Assembly (NCBI GenBank): GCA_964507795.1
Contig: CAZDQV010000005.1
Location: 1 to 46,722 of the forward strand
Length of the DNA stretch: 46,722 bases
Direction of reading: 5' to 3'
From: UMGS973 sp964507795
GTDB taxonomy: Bacteria > Bacillota > Clostridia > Peptostreptococcales > Anaerovoracaceae
The notes beneath the pieces were generated by a model that saw only the letters and a program-made list of their open reading frames with translations, ran no database searches and was not told where the DNA came from. Shown here piece by piece: positions 7,374 through 16,081 of the stretch (position 1 is its first letter; the number at the start of each line of letters is the position of its first letter). Made by a program: the position numbers and the translations under genes.

Positions 7374-9146
7374 ATGAAAAAAAACAGAGAAGATATGATA
7401 ACATACATACAGAGTGTTAGAAACATGTATCCGAAAGAGCTGCCAAAGGGAAGCAAACTTGTAGAGGAAGGACTGGAGATAGGTAAAACCTTTGAAGCCG
7501 GATACAATAGATTCTGTCTTGAAAAAGGATATGACAACCATATTGAATACAAAAAAGAATGCATGCGTGAAGGCAAGATTGTCTGGCAGATACTTTTGGG
7601 ACTGGGCACATTGGATGAACAGATTAAAGGTATCAGGGATATTTATGAATACTGTCAGAGACTGGGCTTTGAAATGAATGTAATTCAGACAATTCCATCG
7701 CCTATAGTTGCACTCCCAAAAGAATTGAGAGCACAGGCACCAAAGACAACAAGTTATCTGGTTGATGATTTTGAGGATTATAAACGACATCTTGATGCAG
7801 CACCTCTTGAAATCTTCTTTTGCGATCATCATTTGTGCACTCCTGACTCAATTAACTCAACCATTAATGCCATCAAAGCGGGTTCAACTCACGTTGGTGA
7901 ATTCTCACAGTTTATATGGGATCATCCGGGATTCAATGACGATGTGAAAAGATATTCTGACATGGTCAGATCATTTGGAATCATGGCATCAAAGAGAGAC
8001 AGGTTCTTCGTCGTTGAAAGTTATCTTGATGACGGATTTCCGGGATTTTGTATGGATCTTGTTTCATATGCGGCATATGCGATGCTTGAAAAATATATAG
8101 CAGTTGATTTGTGCGGAGCAAGATATACATGCAGCTTTGGTGGACTTCTCGCAGAGTGTGAATCGAGAATGCCGCTTGCCATGGCTTTGTCTGAACTGCT
8201 TTCCGTTGAAGATCAGCCGGGACTGTCATATATTAATAGTTCCACTACAAAACAGTGGGCTCATGACATTGATGCCAATTACGGATTTTCATCTCAGGAA
8301 TTTCTTATGGAGATTCTGTGTGAGAGGAAATACAGAATGGGACTTGGCATTAATCCTGTTTCAATTACAGAAGCTTTGAGAGTTCCTACGACTCAGGAAC
8401 TTTGCAATATTTTATCAGCAGGCATGAGGTTGCTTGAAAATATCGAAGAATGGGACAAGATAATTGATTGGAGCCTTTATGAAGAGAAAAGAGATGGTAT
8501 CATAAAGCAGGCCCAAAAAATGTTCAATAATATACTTGAAGGATTTGAAGCTGCCGGAATTGATATAAAAGATCCTCTTGAATGGCTTCTTGTACTGAAG
8601 AAATTCAACAGAAGCAGCTTTGAGACCATGTTTCATCCAAGTGTTGATGAATTTGGAGAGTTCAGGCCGTATTATCCTACAGAGCTTGGTCGCGATACAA
8701 TATGCAAAAGAGATTGCATAATTGAAAGAATGGATGCGGATGGAATCAAAGGCGTTCTAAAAGACAAAAAAATTGTAGTGGCTTCAGCTGATACCCATAC
8801 ATATGGTTTGAACCTTGTCGAGGGTGCATTAAAATGGGCGGGTGCTGATGTTGTAAACGGTGGACTTGACATTGAACCAGTAGAAATCCTTGATATCGCC
8901 GATGAGGAAGATTCGAATATTATAGGGATAAGTGCTCATAACGGGCAGGCACTCGGATTTGCCAGAAACCTGAAAGAACTTGCAAATGCACGTCAGAAAG
9001 AATACTTTGTATTTATGGGCGGAGTACTCAACGGAATTTTGCCTGGACATTCAGAGCCTTCTGATGTAAGCGGACTCATTGATGAACTTGGTATACATGC
9101 TGATGATGATATTGAAATAACTATAAGAAAAATAGCAGAGATGTAA
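7374..9146 (+). CDS. Cobalamin-binding mutase-like fusion protein
   Basis: A 590-residue soluble protein. The C-terminal ~125 residues form a B12-binding domain of the base-off/His-on class: DTHTYG (Asp473, His475, Gly478) fits DxHxxG, followed by Ser520 in GISAHNG and Gly549-Gly550 in FMGG. The body (about residues 60-440) looks like a distant relative of the TIM-barrel methylaspartate (glutamate) mutase E subunit: LGTLDEQIKGIRDI, TPDS at about 157 and GARYTCSFGGLLAE align by eye with equivalent GlmE stretches. Glutamate mutase normally keeps the barrel (GlmE) and B12 (GlmS) parts on separate chains, so this is an E+S-like fusion. It probably catalyses a radical carbon-skeleton rearrangement on an unknown substrate. 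The two HyuA-type ATPases behind it could be partners or reactivators. The ribosome site AAGGAG lies rather far (13 bases) from the ATG. Confidence 0.75.
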   Translation: MKKNREDMITYIQSVRNMYPKELPKGSKLVEEGLEIGKTFEAGYNRFCLEKGYDNHIEYKKECMREGKIVWQILLGLGTLDEQIKGIRDIYEYCQRLGFEMNVIQTIPSPIVALPKELRAQAPKTTSYLVDDFEDYKRHLDAAPLEIFFCDHHLCTPDSINSTINAIKAGSTHVGEFSQFIWDHPGFNDDVKRYSDMVRSFGIMASKRDRFFVVESYLDDGFPGFCMDLVSYAAYAMLEKYIAVDLCGARYTCSFGGLLAECESRMPLAMALSELLSVEDQPGLSYINSSTTKQWAHDIDANYGFSSQEFLMEILCERKYRMGLGINPVSITEALRVPTTQELCNILSAGMRLLENIEEWDKIIDWSLYEEKRDGIIKQAQKMFNNILEGFEAAGIDIKDPLEWLLVLKKFNRSSFETMFHPSVDEFGEFRPYYPTELGRDTICKRDCIIERMDADGIKGVLKDKKIVVASADTHTYGLNLVEGALKWAGADVVNGGLDIEPVEILDIADEEDSNIIGISAHNGQALGFARNLKELANARQKEYFVFMGGVLNGILPGHSEPSDVSGLIDELGIHADDDIEITIRKIAEM

Positions 9147-9162
9147 AACCTGTTAAAACAAG

Positions 9163-9201
9163 AGAGCATTTGCGGCATGATATAGGGCAGATGCTCTTTT
9201 G
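9163..9201 (+). terminator. Rho-independent terminator after the B12 gene
   Basis: Arms AGAGCAT (9163-9169) and ATGCTCT (9191-9197), with further TGC/GCA pairing inside, are followed by TTTTG. The T-run is short, so read-through into the HyuA genes is likely. Confidence 0.6.
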
Positions 9202-9280
9202 TAATATACACAGTCTGCTGAAAAGACTTTTTTATTCTTTGTGTTTTTTGTATAATTAACATAACAGGAGTAATTGTAAT

Positions 9281-10957
9281 ATGGAATATATATTAGGTAT
9301 AGATACAGGGGGCACATATACAGACGGAGTGGTGGTCAGCAAAGATGATAATCGTATTGAAGCTAAAGCCAAGGTGTTTACTACGCATGCTGATCTTTCC
9401 GAAGGAATCCGCAGCTGTATATCCGAAATGGATTTTGATGATGTAAAAAACATAAAAGAGGTTCACCTGTCGAGTACAATAGCAGTCAACAAAATACTTG
9501 AGGGCGGTGCTGAGAGCATAGGCTTGTTGCAGATAGATAAATGTGTGGATGGAAAGATTCCATGCAAGTACAAATATGTTTTCAAATCACCTCAAAACTG
9601 CAACAAAGGGTTGATACAGGTAAATGAATATGAGGCGGCAAAAATCAGGAAAACATTTTACGGTAATGTGGATACTGTTGTAGTAGCGGCACCACCTTCA
9701 AGATACGGTATGGATAAAGAAACCTTTATAGCAAAAGGCATTGAAGATAAAACCGGTTTGAAATGCATAAGTGCTTCGTGTATATGTAATCAGGAAGATT
9801 ATTACACCAAAATATTAAATACAGTATTTACAGTGTTTTTGAAACCTGTGATAAGCAGATTCATAAACAGCATAAGAAAAATCATCAGGGAATATGATAT
9901 TACAGACAATGTTTTTATCGTTAATGCGTTGGGAAAACTTATCACGTGTGAAGAGGCAGTGTCTAACCCGCTTGAAACAGTTTTTTCAGGACTGGCGGCA
10001 AGTGTGAATGGTGGAATAGCTTTGACCGGTGAAAAAGATTTTCTTCTTGTGGATATGGGTGGCACAAGTTCAGAGGTTACACGCATTACGGACGGAAACT
10101 TCCGTGAGTTCAATGGCATAGCCAAAATTGACGGATATACAATCAAAGAAAAAACCATGAATATTAAAAGTTATGGTGTAGGCGGAGACAGTTATATAAG
10201 AGTTACTCAGTGCAAAGATATACAGGTGGGACCATGCAGAGCAATTCCATTATGTGTGGCATCATATAATTACCCTCATTTATATGATGAAATTCTGACA
10301 TATCAAAAGCCTGCGAATTATGAATTGATTACAACGCAGGAGATTAACTGCTATATCGGAATAAAGGGAGCATCGCTAATCGGGCTTAATCATATGGAAT
10401 CGCTGACAGCAAGGTATCTGATAGACAATCCACACAATGTGTTTTATATAGCACAGCATTTTGGTACAGATGTGGATGCATTGCATATGGACAGGCTTGT
10501 CAGACAAAATGCAGTAAGACTTATTTCACTGACTCCTACAGACATACTCCATGCAGAAGGCAGCTTCACAAAATGGGACACCAGAATTTCACGTGTTGCA
10601 GCAACAAGAATGGCAGATGCGGCAGGAATTGAAACAAAGGAATTTTTAGGACTTGTAAATGAGAAAATCATAAATGCCCTGTCAAAGGTATGTATGCAGG
10701 GAATTGCAGCATTTGAGGATGTTGAATTTGATTTTGATGAATGTAAAGGTGCGGATTTTATTCTGGAAAGTTTTTTTGAAAACAAAAACAGACTTTTAAA
10801 AACAGAATTCAGTATTGACAAGGCTATAGTTGCGGTTGGTGCTCCTGCAGGAGCATGGATGGACAAGGTGGCAGCCAAAATGAATACAAAAGCAATAATT
10901 CCGGAGCATGGGGAAGTGGCAAATGCCTACGGAGCCGCTATTGCATTGCACAATTAG
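9281..10957 (+). CDS. Hydantoinase/oxoprolinase-family ATPase, short form (HyuA-type 1)
   Basis: A 558-residue protein of the HyuA family (actin/Hsp70-like ATPase fold). The phosphate-1 loop is GIDTGGTYTD (residues 5-14). The phosphate-2 loop is DMGGTSSEV from Asp258, where the family normally has an aspartate at the position of this Glu. A third motif, VAVGAPAGAW, lies near the C-terminus. Family members are the ATP-using subunits of hydantoinases, 5-oxoprolinase and acetone/acetophenone carboxylases, and normally work with a HyuB subunit; none is present here. Compared with the other two copies in this window it lacks the C-terminal ~70-90 residues. AGGAG lies ten bases before the ATG, and a TATAAT is at 9251-9256. 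It forms an operon with the next gene (15-base gap). Confidence 0.8.
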   Translation: MEYILGIDTGGTYTDGVVVSKDDNRIEAKAKVFTTHADLSEGIRSCISEMDFDDVKNIKEVHLSSTIAVNKILEGGAESIGLLQIDKCVDGKIPCKYKYVFKSPQNCNKGLIQVNEYEAAKIRKTFYGNVDTVVVAAPPSRYGMDKETFIAKGIEDKTGLKCISASCICNQEDYYTKILNTVFTVFLKPVISRFINSIRKIIREYDITDNVFIVNALGKLITCEEAVSNPLETVFSGLAASVNGGIALTGEKDFLLVDMGGTSSEVTRITDGNFREFNGIAKIDGYTIKEKTMNIKSYGVGGDSYIRVTQCKDIQVGPCRAIPLCVASYNYPHLYDEILTYQKPANYELITTQEINCYIGIKGASLIGLNHMESLTARYLIDNPHNVFYIAQHFGTDVDALHMDRLVRQNAVRLISLTPTDILHAEGSFTKWDTRISRVAATRMADAAGIETKEFLGLVNEKIINALSKVCMQGIAAFEDVEFDFDECKGADFILESFFENKNRLLKTEFSIDKAIVAVGAPAGAWMDKVAAKMNTKAIIPEHGEVANAYGAAIALHN

Positions 10958-10972
10958 GGAACAGGTGAAAAT

Positions 10973-12862
10973 ATGGCATATATACTTGGAATTGATACCG
11001 GTGGAACTTATACTGATGCGGTTATTATTGAAAACACAACAAAAGAAATAATATGTAAAGCCAAGACTCTGACAACCAAAAACGACTTGAAGGCAGGAAT
11101 AGAAACTGTTATTGACAAACTTGATATTGCAGACAGAAATCTGATTAAAATGGTATGCATGTCTACAACGCTGGCTACAAACGCTGTAGTTGAAAAACGC
11201 GGATACAAAACAGCTCTCATAAGCATAGGCAAAACACCTGCCGAAAACACTCCGGCACAGTATATATATACAGTTTCGGGCAGAATCAATATAAAGGGGT
11301 GCGAAACAGAGCCGATAGTTGAAACAGAAATCAAAAAAACAGTAGCAGAGTTTAAAGGCAAAGTTGATGCTGTTGCTGTTTCAGGATATGCAAGTGTCAG
11401 GAATCCATCCCAGGAAATCAAAGTCAGAGAAATAGTAAATGAAATGACAGGTCTTCCTGTTTTTTGTGCTCATGAGCTTTCGGGAAATCTGGGATTTGAA
11501 GAAAGAACAAATACAGCGATACTGAATGCAGGACTGATTGGAATTGTAAGTGAGTTTATTGCAGCCACTAAAGCAGCGTTATACAGTAAAGGCATTTCCG
11601 GAAGAATGATGATAGTTAAAAGCGATGGCAGCCTTATGGATGAGAAGCTTGCATCTGAAAGACCGATAGAAACTGTCCTGTCAGGACCTGCAGCAAGTAT
11701 AACCGGAGCCGTGGCACTCAGTAATATTGACAGTGCGATACTGCTTGATATGGGTGGCACTACGATAGATACGGCAGATTATGACAATAAATGCATCAAA
11801 ATAAGCTGTGGCGGAGCAAGAGCGGGTGAGTGGAGAACAAGTGTAAGAGCTGTCGATGTTTCAACATATGGAATTGGCGGTGACAGCTGGATCAGGGCAG
11901 ATGGTGGCAGAATAAAAGTAGGTCCGCTGAAGGCAGAGCCTGTAGCGAGAATCAGCAGCAGATACGGAGAATATCTGGAAGAACTTAAGACAATAGATGA
12001 AATGGCCATATCATATGAAAAAAAGATGAAATACAGCAGAGGATATATTTGTGCAGGTAAAGGAGATAATGCGGACAGTGCTCCTCATACATATATGTAT
12101 TTTAAAAAAAATAATCTGCCAATGCCAGATGACATGCGTATAATTGACATCACGCCGACAGATTTGTTGTGCATAAAAGGTGTTTATACAGATGGACTTG
12201 ATGCACAATCAGCCAGGATAAGACTAAAGATACTGGCAGACTATATGGACATGGAATTTGATAAACTTGTTGCTATAATGACAGAAGAAGTTGAAAAAAC
12301 TGTTTTCATGGCCTGTTTACAAAGCTTTGCCGATTTTTCAGAAAAAAACGTAAATCTCGAAGAAGAACAGGCAGCAGCTTATTTGGCAGACAAGATGTTT
12401 TCAGGGAAAACAGGCAGTTTCCTGAATGTTGAAGGTCGATTGAAAAAACCGATAGTGGCGGTAGGGGCACCTGTTAGAGCGTGGCTACCGGGTGTTGCCA
12501 AAAGACTTCATACAGAAATTATTATTCCTGAAAACAGTGAAGTCGCCAATGCGGTGGGAGCAGCACTTGGCCATATACATGAGAGATCGAAGGCTCTTGT
12601 GAGAAAAGAAAAAAGCAAAGAGGAATATTATCTGTTTTTACCTCATAGCAAAAAGCATTTTGGCAATAAGAAAGATGCTCTTGAAGAAGGATTAAGAGCA
12701 ATTAAAGAGGATGTGTACTCAAAAGCTGTTAAAGCAGGATGTACAGCTCCCGAAATTAAAATAGATTATGAAGATATATATCTGGACGCATATGGTAACG
12801 GTGAAAAAGTTTATGTGGAGACAAGCATTCTCGCAGAAGCAACCGGAAGTCCGGACCTATAA
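10973..12862 (+). CDS. Hydantoinase/oxoprolinase-family ATPase (HyuA-type 2)
   Basis: A 629-residue paralogue of the preceding gene. Phosphate-1 loop GIDTGGTYTDAV (5-16), phosphate-2 loop DMGGTTIDT from Asp259, a conserved GGDSW glycine motif (about 302) and VAVGAPVRAW near residue 500 are all present. After the ATPase core comes an extra, mostly helical C-terminal domain of about 90 residues with many Lys and Glu. The reaction is unknown; the ASKHA fold is shared with MutL/GlmL and other reactivases of B12 enzymes, so ATP-driven service of the upstream B12 protein is a reasonable alternative to amide or carboxylation chemistry. AGGTG precedes the ATG, and the gene ends at a strong terminator. 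Confidence 0.8.
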   Translation: MAYILGIDTGGTYTDAVIIENTTKEIICKAKTLTTKNDLKAGIETVIDKLDIADRNLIKMVCMSTTLATNAVVEKRGYKTALISIGKTPAENTPAQYIYTVSGRINIKGCETEPIVETEIKKTVAEFKGKVDAVAVSGYASVRNPSQEIKVREIVNEMTGLPVFCAHELSGNLGFEERTNTAILNAGLIGIVSEFIAATKAALYSKGISGRMMIVKSDGSLMDEKLASERPIETVLSGPAASITGAVALSNIDSAILLDMGGTTIDTADYDNKCIKISCGGARAGEWRTSVRAVDVSTYGIGGDSWIRADGGRIKVGPLKAEPVARISSRYGEYLEELKTIDEMAISYEKKMKYSRGYICAGKGDNADSAPHTYMYFKKNNLPMPDDMRIIDITPTDLLCIKGVYTDGLDAQSARIRLKILADYMDMEFDKLVAIMTEEVEKTVFMACLQSFADFSEKNVNLEEEQAAAYLADKMFSGKTGSFLNVEGRLKKPIVAVGAPVRAWLPGVAKRLHTEIIIPENSEVANAVGAALGHIHERSKALVRKEKSKEEYYLFLPHSKKHFGNKKDALEEGLRAIKEDVYSKAVKAGCTAPEIKIDYEDIYLDAYGNGEKVYVETSILAEATGSPDL

Positions 12863-12902
12863 ATCAAGGCTGTCAGCACGTGGATGACAGCCTTGATTTT
12901 TA
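12862..12902. terminator. Bidirectional terminator
   Basis: A perfect 14-bp stem AATCAAGGCTGTCA / TGACAGCCTTGATT (12862-12875 and 12885-12898) with a 9-base loop, followed by TTTATAT. It separates the HyuA operon from the convergent LuxR-type gene and probably serves both. Confidence 0.88.
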
Positions 12903-14000
12903 TATGAATTTCAGCTTTTCAAAGATTTGTTTCTGAGTTTTTATCTCCATCTTGCTATATATTGAAGCAAGATATTTTTTGACAGAAGGAATGCTTATAT
13001 AAAGTTCTGAAGCTATTTCTTCGTTCTTCTTGCCTTTGAGCACTTCCTTGATTATATCAAACTCACGTGGAGTAAGATAATACTTTTCTTTTGCTTTGTT
13101 AAGTGTCTGTTGGAAGAAGTATGATAAATCATATGCCACTCCGCTGTATTTGATGTTGCTGTGATGAGCATTATCTGTACGCGATGATGCCAGCTTGCTT
13201 ACTTCAAGGAAAATAGGCGTATCGTCAAATTTGTATTCTGCACAAAGCTTGTCTCTGCCGCTCTTGTCAGCTGTGAGATCGCAACACAGGCTGATAATCT
13301 TACGGGAAATGATTCCGGGGTTATCGGCCTCGATTGCTTTGAACTTGTTGTTTGAACGAACAATATGCAGATTTTCATCAATAAGGCATATGCCGGCGCA
13401 GTTGTAGTTTTCCATCATAAAAGGAATCTCATCAGACTGCTCACATTCCATATAGTTTTTGAAAACATTGGAAAGATGAGGCTGCAGCATTTTTACAAGC
13501 AAAAGCTCATTGTCATTAAAGTCTGATCTGCTGCCGTTTCTGTAAAATACAAACAGGCCCAAAAGGCCTTTGGTGCTGTTGAGATTGATGTTTCCGTCTA
13601 TGGAATAAACGCAGTCATTTGGAAGCAGGTATTCCTGCCAGTACTCTGTCTGTGTGCGTTTTTCCATGTTGAAGAAATCCGTTGACTTGAATACCAGAGG
13701 GTTGGCTCTATCCAATATAGGGAATGTATCATCCATGTAGCAATAATACTCATTATATTTCTTTATTGAGTCAGATTTGTCTTCCCAGTTCAAAGAGATC
13801 GAGGAGTGTTTTTTGTAACGTCCGTCTGTGGTTTTTGTATAAAAAACAATAGAACACCGGTCATAATATACTACATCTGCAAAAAGATAAAGGAAGTTCC
13901 TTACCCGCGTATGAAGAGGTATATCTTCATTATACAATTCAACTAGAAGCTTGTTAAAGGTTTCGTACATAGTAAAAAGCTGTGTGTTAGATTCAATCAT
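12900..14000 (-). CDS. LuxR-type transcriptional regulator with GAF/PAS-like sensor
   Basis: A 366-residue regulator. The C-terminal ~60 residues are a LuxR/FixJ helix-turn-helix: LTPREFDIIKEVLKGKKNEEIA, then SIPSVKKYLASIYSKM, matching the family pattern LTxRE…G..N.eIA…VK.h…i..K. The N-terminal ~190 residues look GAF-like and residues about 205-290 PAS-like (AGICLIDENLHIVRSNNKF), suggesting a small-molecule sensor. No phosphoacceptor receiver domain is seen. I start at 14000, not at an ATG 48 bases upstream, because GGGAGGT lies seven bases before it. It is divergent from the ThDP gene at 14217, so it is the natural candidate to control that gene and perhaps the B12/HyuA and aldehyde dehydrogenase genes. 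Confidence 0.82.
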   Translation of the reverse strand: MIESNTQLFTMYETFNKLLVELYNEDIPLHTRVRNFLYLFADVVYYDRCSIVFYTKTTDGRYKKHSSISLNWEDKSDSIKKYNEYYCYMDDTFPILDRANPLVFKSTDFFNMEKRTQTEYWQEYLLPNDCVYSIDGNINLNSTKGLLGLFVFYRNGSRSDFNDNELLLVKMLQPHLSNVFKNYMECEQSDEIPFMMENYNCAGICLIDENLHIVRSNNKFKAIEADNPGIISRKIISLCCDLTADKSGRDKLCAEYKFDDTPIFLEVSKLASSRTDNAHHSNIKYSGVAYDLSYFFQQTLNKAKEKYYLTPREFDIIKEVLKGKKNEEIASELYISIPSVKKYLASIYSKMEIKTQKQIFEKLKFI

Positions 14001-14099
14001 TTCCGTTACCTCCCAACTAATTGTACAATACAAAAGAATACTTTTCAAGAAAGAAAATGTGTGAAAGCATCAGATTATAAAGTTGTGCATATCTGAAAT

Positions 14100-14165
14100 A
14101 GTATACTTTTATTATCTCTTTGTATGCTAAAGGATGTATGAACACCTTGAAATGTTTCATATAAT
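14100..14165. promoter_or_regulatory. Divergent control region, LuxR-type regulator / ThDP gene
   Basis: The gap 14001-14216 contains the palindrome AGTATACT (14100-14107), the dyad TGAAA-TG-TTTCA (14148-14159) and a perfect -10 hexamer TATAAT (14160-14165) for the plus-strand gene; the -35 (TATGAA, 17 bases upstream) is poor. A poor -35 with a dyad beside the -10 fits an activated promoter. Operator identity is inferred. Confidence 0.5.
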
Positions 14166-14216
14166 TAGACAAGAAATTACGATATACGTAAATTAATTGT
14201 TTTAGGAGGTTTAGAT

Positions 14217-15929
14217 ATGGCAGAAATTAAAGGATTTAATGTCGTTGCAAAAATGCTTAAAGACGCAGGCGTTGAATGTGTATTTACAATTACAGGTGGT
14301 CATATTACGTTTTTATGGCCTGAACTTGAAAAACTCGGAATTAAGGTACATGCTGTAAGTCATGAAAGTATGGCATCATATGCGGCAATGGGATATGCAC
14401 AGGCTTCAGGCAAGATGGGTGTTGTAATTGCTACAGCAGGCCCTGGAGTTACACATGCTATCACAGGTATCGTGGATTCAAACATATATGATGCACCGGT
14501 ACTGTTCATAGGTGGAGCAGCTCCCGCATCTCAGAACCTGGCAGAACAGCTTCAGGAATATGATACACTTGCAGTTGTTAAACCTTGCACAAAATATGCA
14601 AGAAGATGTGAAAATGCTGATCAGATTGCAAATTATCTTTCGGTTTGTATCAGACATTGCCAGGGATTCAATCCGGGACCGGTATATCTGGAAATACCTT
14701 CAGATGTATTACAGGTGCAGGATGTAGATGAAAAAAGTCTCGTATATCCTGTAAACTATGTTGCAAACAGAAGAACAGGGGCATCTCCTGAAGTTGTAGA
14801 AGAAATCGCTGATATGCTGATTTCAGCCAAGAAGCCTGCAATGCTCATCGGAGAAGGTGTACAGTATGGAGCAAGAGATATGACAGCATTCAGAGAACTT
14901 GCTGAATACCTTAAAATACCTACAAGCACACTCCTTACAAACAAGGGTAAATTCTTTTCAGAAAAAGACCCTATGTTCAGAATAGGATTTGAAGCAGGGC
15001 TCAAAGCTGATGTTATTTTAGGATTCAACTATGCTGCTGATGCTGAATTCGGTCAGTGGTATATCAACCCGGATGCCAAACTGATAAGCATATCAACAGA
15101 CCATGATGATATCGGCCTGAATATGCCTTGTGAAGTGGGAGTTGTAGGTCACAGTGATGTGATTGCCCGTCAGATTCTTGACTGCGTCAAAGAAAAAACA
15201 GCCGAAAGAGAAGACAGAAGCTGGGCAGATTCAATCTGGGAAGAAACAAAGAAAGATTTCCAGAGCCTGTATGAAAATGCATTCACAAGTGATAGAACTC
15301 CTATTCATCCGGCAAGACTTACTTATGAATATATAAAGTTCCTGAACAGCGAAGAAGGTAAAGAATATATTCTTAACCCATGTGGCGGAGACATTCTGGA
15401 ATGGACAAGAGTATATCACCGTATGCTTATGGATGATGCCGGTTCATTCCCAAGCAGATTCTTCCATGGAACAAAATTCGGTTGCATCGGTTCACAGCTT
15501 GGAGAACTTACAGGCGTATGGGCAGCAACGGGAAGACCTATACTTCACGTTGACGGTGACGGTTCATTCTGTGAAAACATGTCAGAAATCATCACATATG
15601 CTAAGCTTGGAATACCGGTTATAATCCTGCTGAGCAACAACAGTAAATATGAAATGATAGCTTCCAGAGTAAGAGCTAAATACGGTGACGAAGATATGGT
15701 TAACATTGCAAATGCAATTGTACCTGCAGGCGGTGGCAGATTCAAATACAGTGCCCTTGCAGAAATCGTTGGCGGACAGGGAGAAGAAATCGACAAGATT
15801 GAAGATATAGTTCCTGCACTCAAGAGAGCAGCTGCAAGAGGCGGCATATCAGTTATCAGTGTACATACTGAAGCAAATATGGAAGTAATTTCACCAATTA
15901 CAGCTTCATTCTATACCGCTATAGAATAA
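14217..15929 (+). CDS. Thiamine-diphosphate-dependent enzyme (acetolactate synthase-like)
   Basis: A 570-residue enzyme with the three-domain layout of ThDP decarboxylases/synthases: N-terminal pyrimidine-binding domain (catalytic Glu50 in SHESMASYAAMGYA, then TAGPGVTHAITGI), central domain (about 190-330) and C-terminal diphosphate-binding domain with the metal motif GDGS at 447-450 and LLSNN about 25 residues on. It may decarboxylate a 2-oxo acid, ligate two carbonyls, or split a 2-hydroxyacyl or sulfo/phosphono aldehyde. I cannot match it to true acetolactate synthase, oxalyl-CoA decarboxylase or sulfoacetaldehyde acetyltransferase, so the substrate stays open. GGAGG precedes the ATG. It is a single-gene unit ending in a strong terminator. 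Confidence 0.82.
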   Translation: MAEIKGFNVVAKMLKDAGVECVFTITGGHITFLWPELEKLGIKVHAVSHESMASYAAMGYAQASGKMGVVIATAGPGVTHAITGIVDSNIYDAPVLFIGGAAPASQNLAEQLQEYDTLAVVKPCTKYARRCENADQIANYLSVCIRHCQGFNPGPVYLEIPSDVLQVQDVDEKSLVYPVNYVANRRTGASPEVVEEIADMLISAKKPAMLIGEGVQYGARDMTAFRELAEYLKIPTSTLLTNKGKFFSEKDPMFRIGFEAGLKADVILGFNYAADAEFGQWYINPDAKLISISTDHDDIGLNMPCEVGVVGHSDVIARQILDCVKEKTAEREDRSWADSIWEETKKDFQSLYENAFTSDRTPIHPARLTYEYIKFLNSEEGKEYILNPCGGDILEWTRVYHRMLMDDAGSFPSRFFHGTKFGCIGSQLGELTGVWAATGRPILHVDGDGSFCENMSEIITYAKLGIPVIILLSNNSKYEMIASRVRAKYGDEDMVNIANAIVPAGGGRFKYSALAEIVGGQGEEIDKIEDIVPALKRAAARGGISVISVHTEANMEVISPITASFYTAIE

Positions 15930-15981
15930 TAAAAAGTTCATTTCCTACCTCTAAAAATATATGATAACAAAATTAAGGGTA

Positions 15982-16019
15982 AACCCGGTATCAGATGCGC
16001 CTGATGCCGGGTTTTCTTA
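15982..16019 (+). terminator. Rho-independent terminator of the ThDP gene
   Basis: Stem AACCCGGTATCAG / CTGATGCCGGGTT (15982-15994 and 16001-16013, one G-U pair), 6-base loop, followed by TTCTTAT. Confidence 0.85.
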
Positions 16020-16020
16020 T

Positions 16021-16061
16021 ATAAAAAAGGCTGTTAAATCAAAGCGAGATAACAACCTTTT
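16021..16061 (-). terminator. Terminator of the aldehyde dehydrogenase gene
   Basis: AAAAGGCTGTT and AACAACCTTTT pair with one mismatch. On the minus strand the hairpin runs into CCTTTTTTAT, a proper T-run, just after the dehydrogenase stop codon. Confidence 0.6.
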
Positions 16062-16081
16062 CATCATATTTGAGATTTGTA

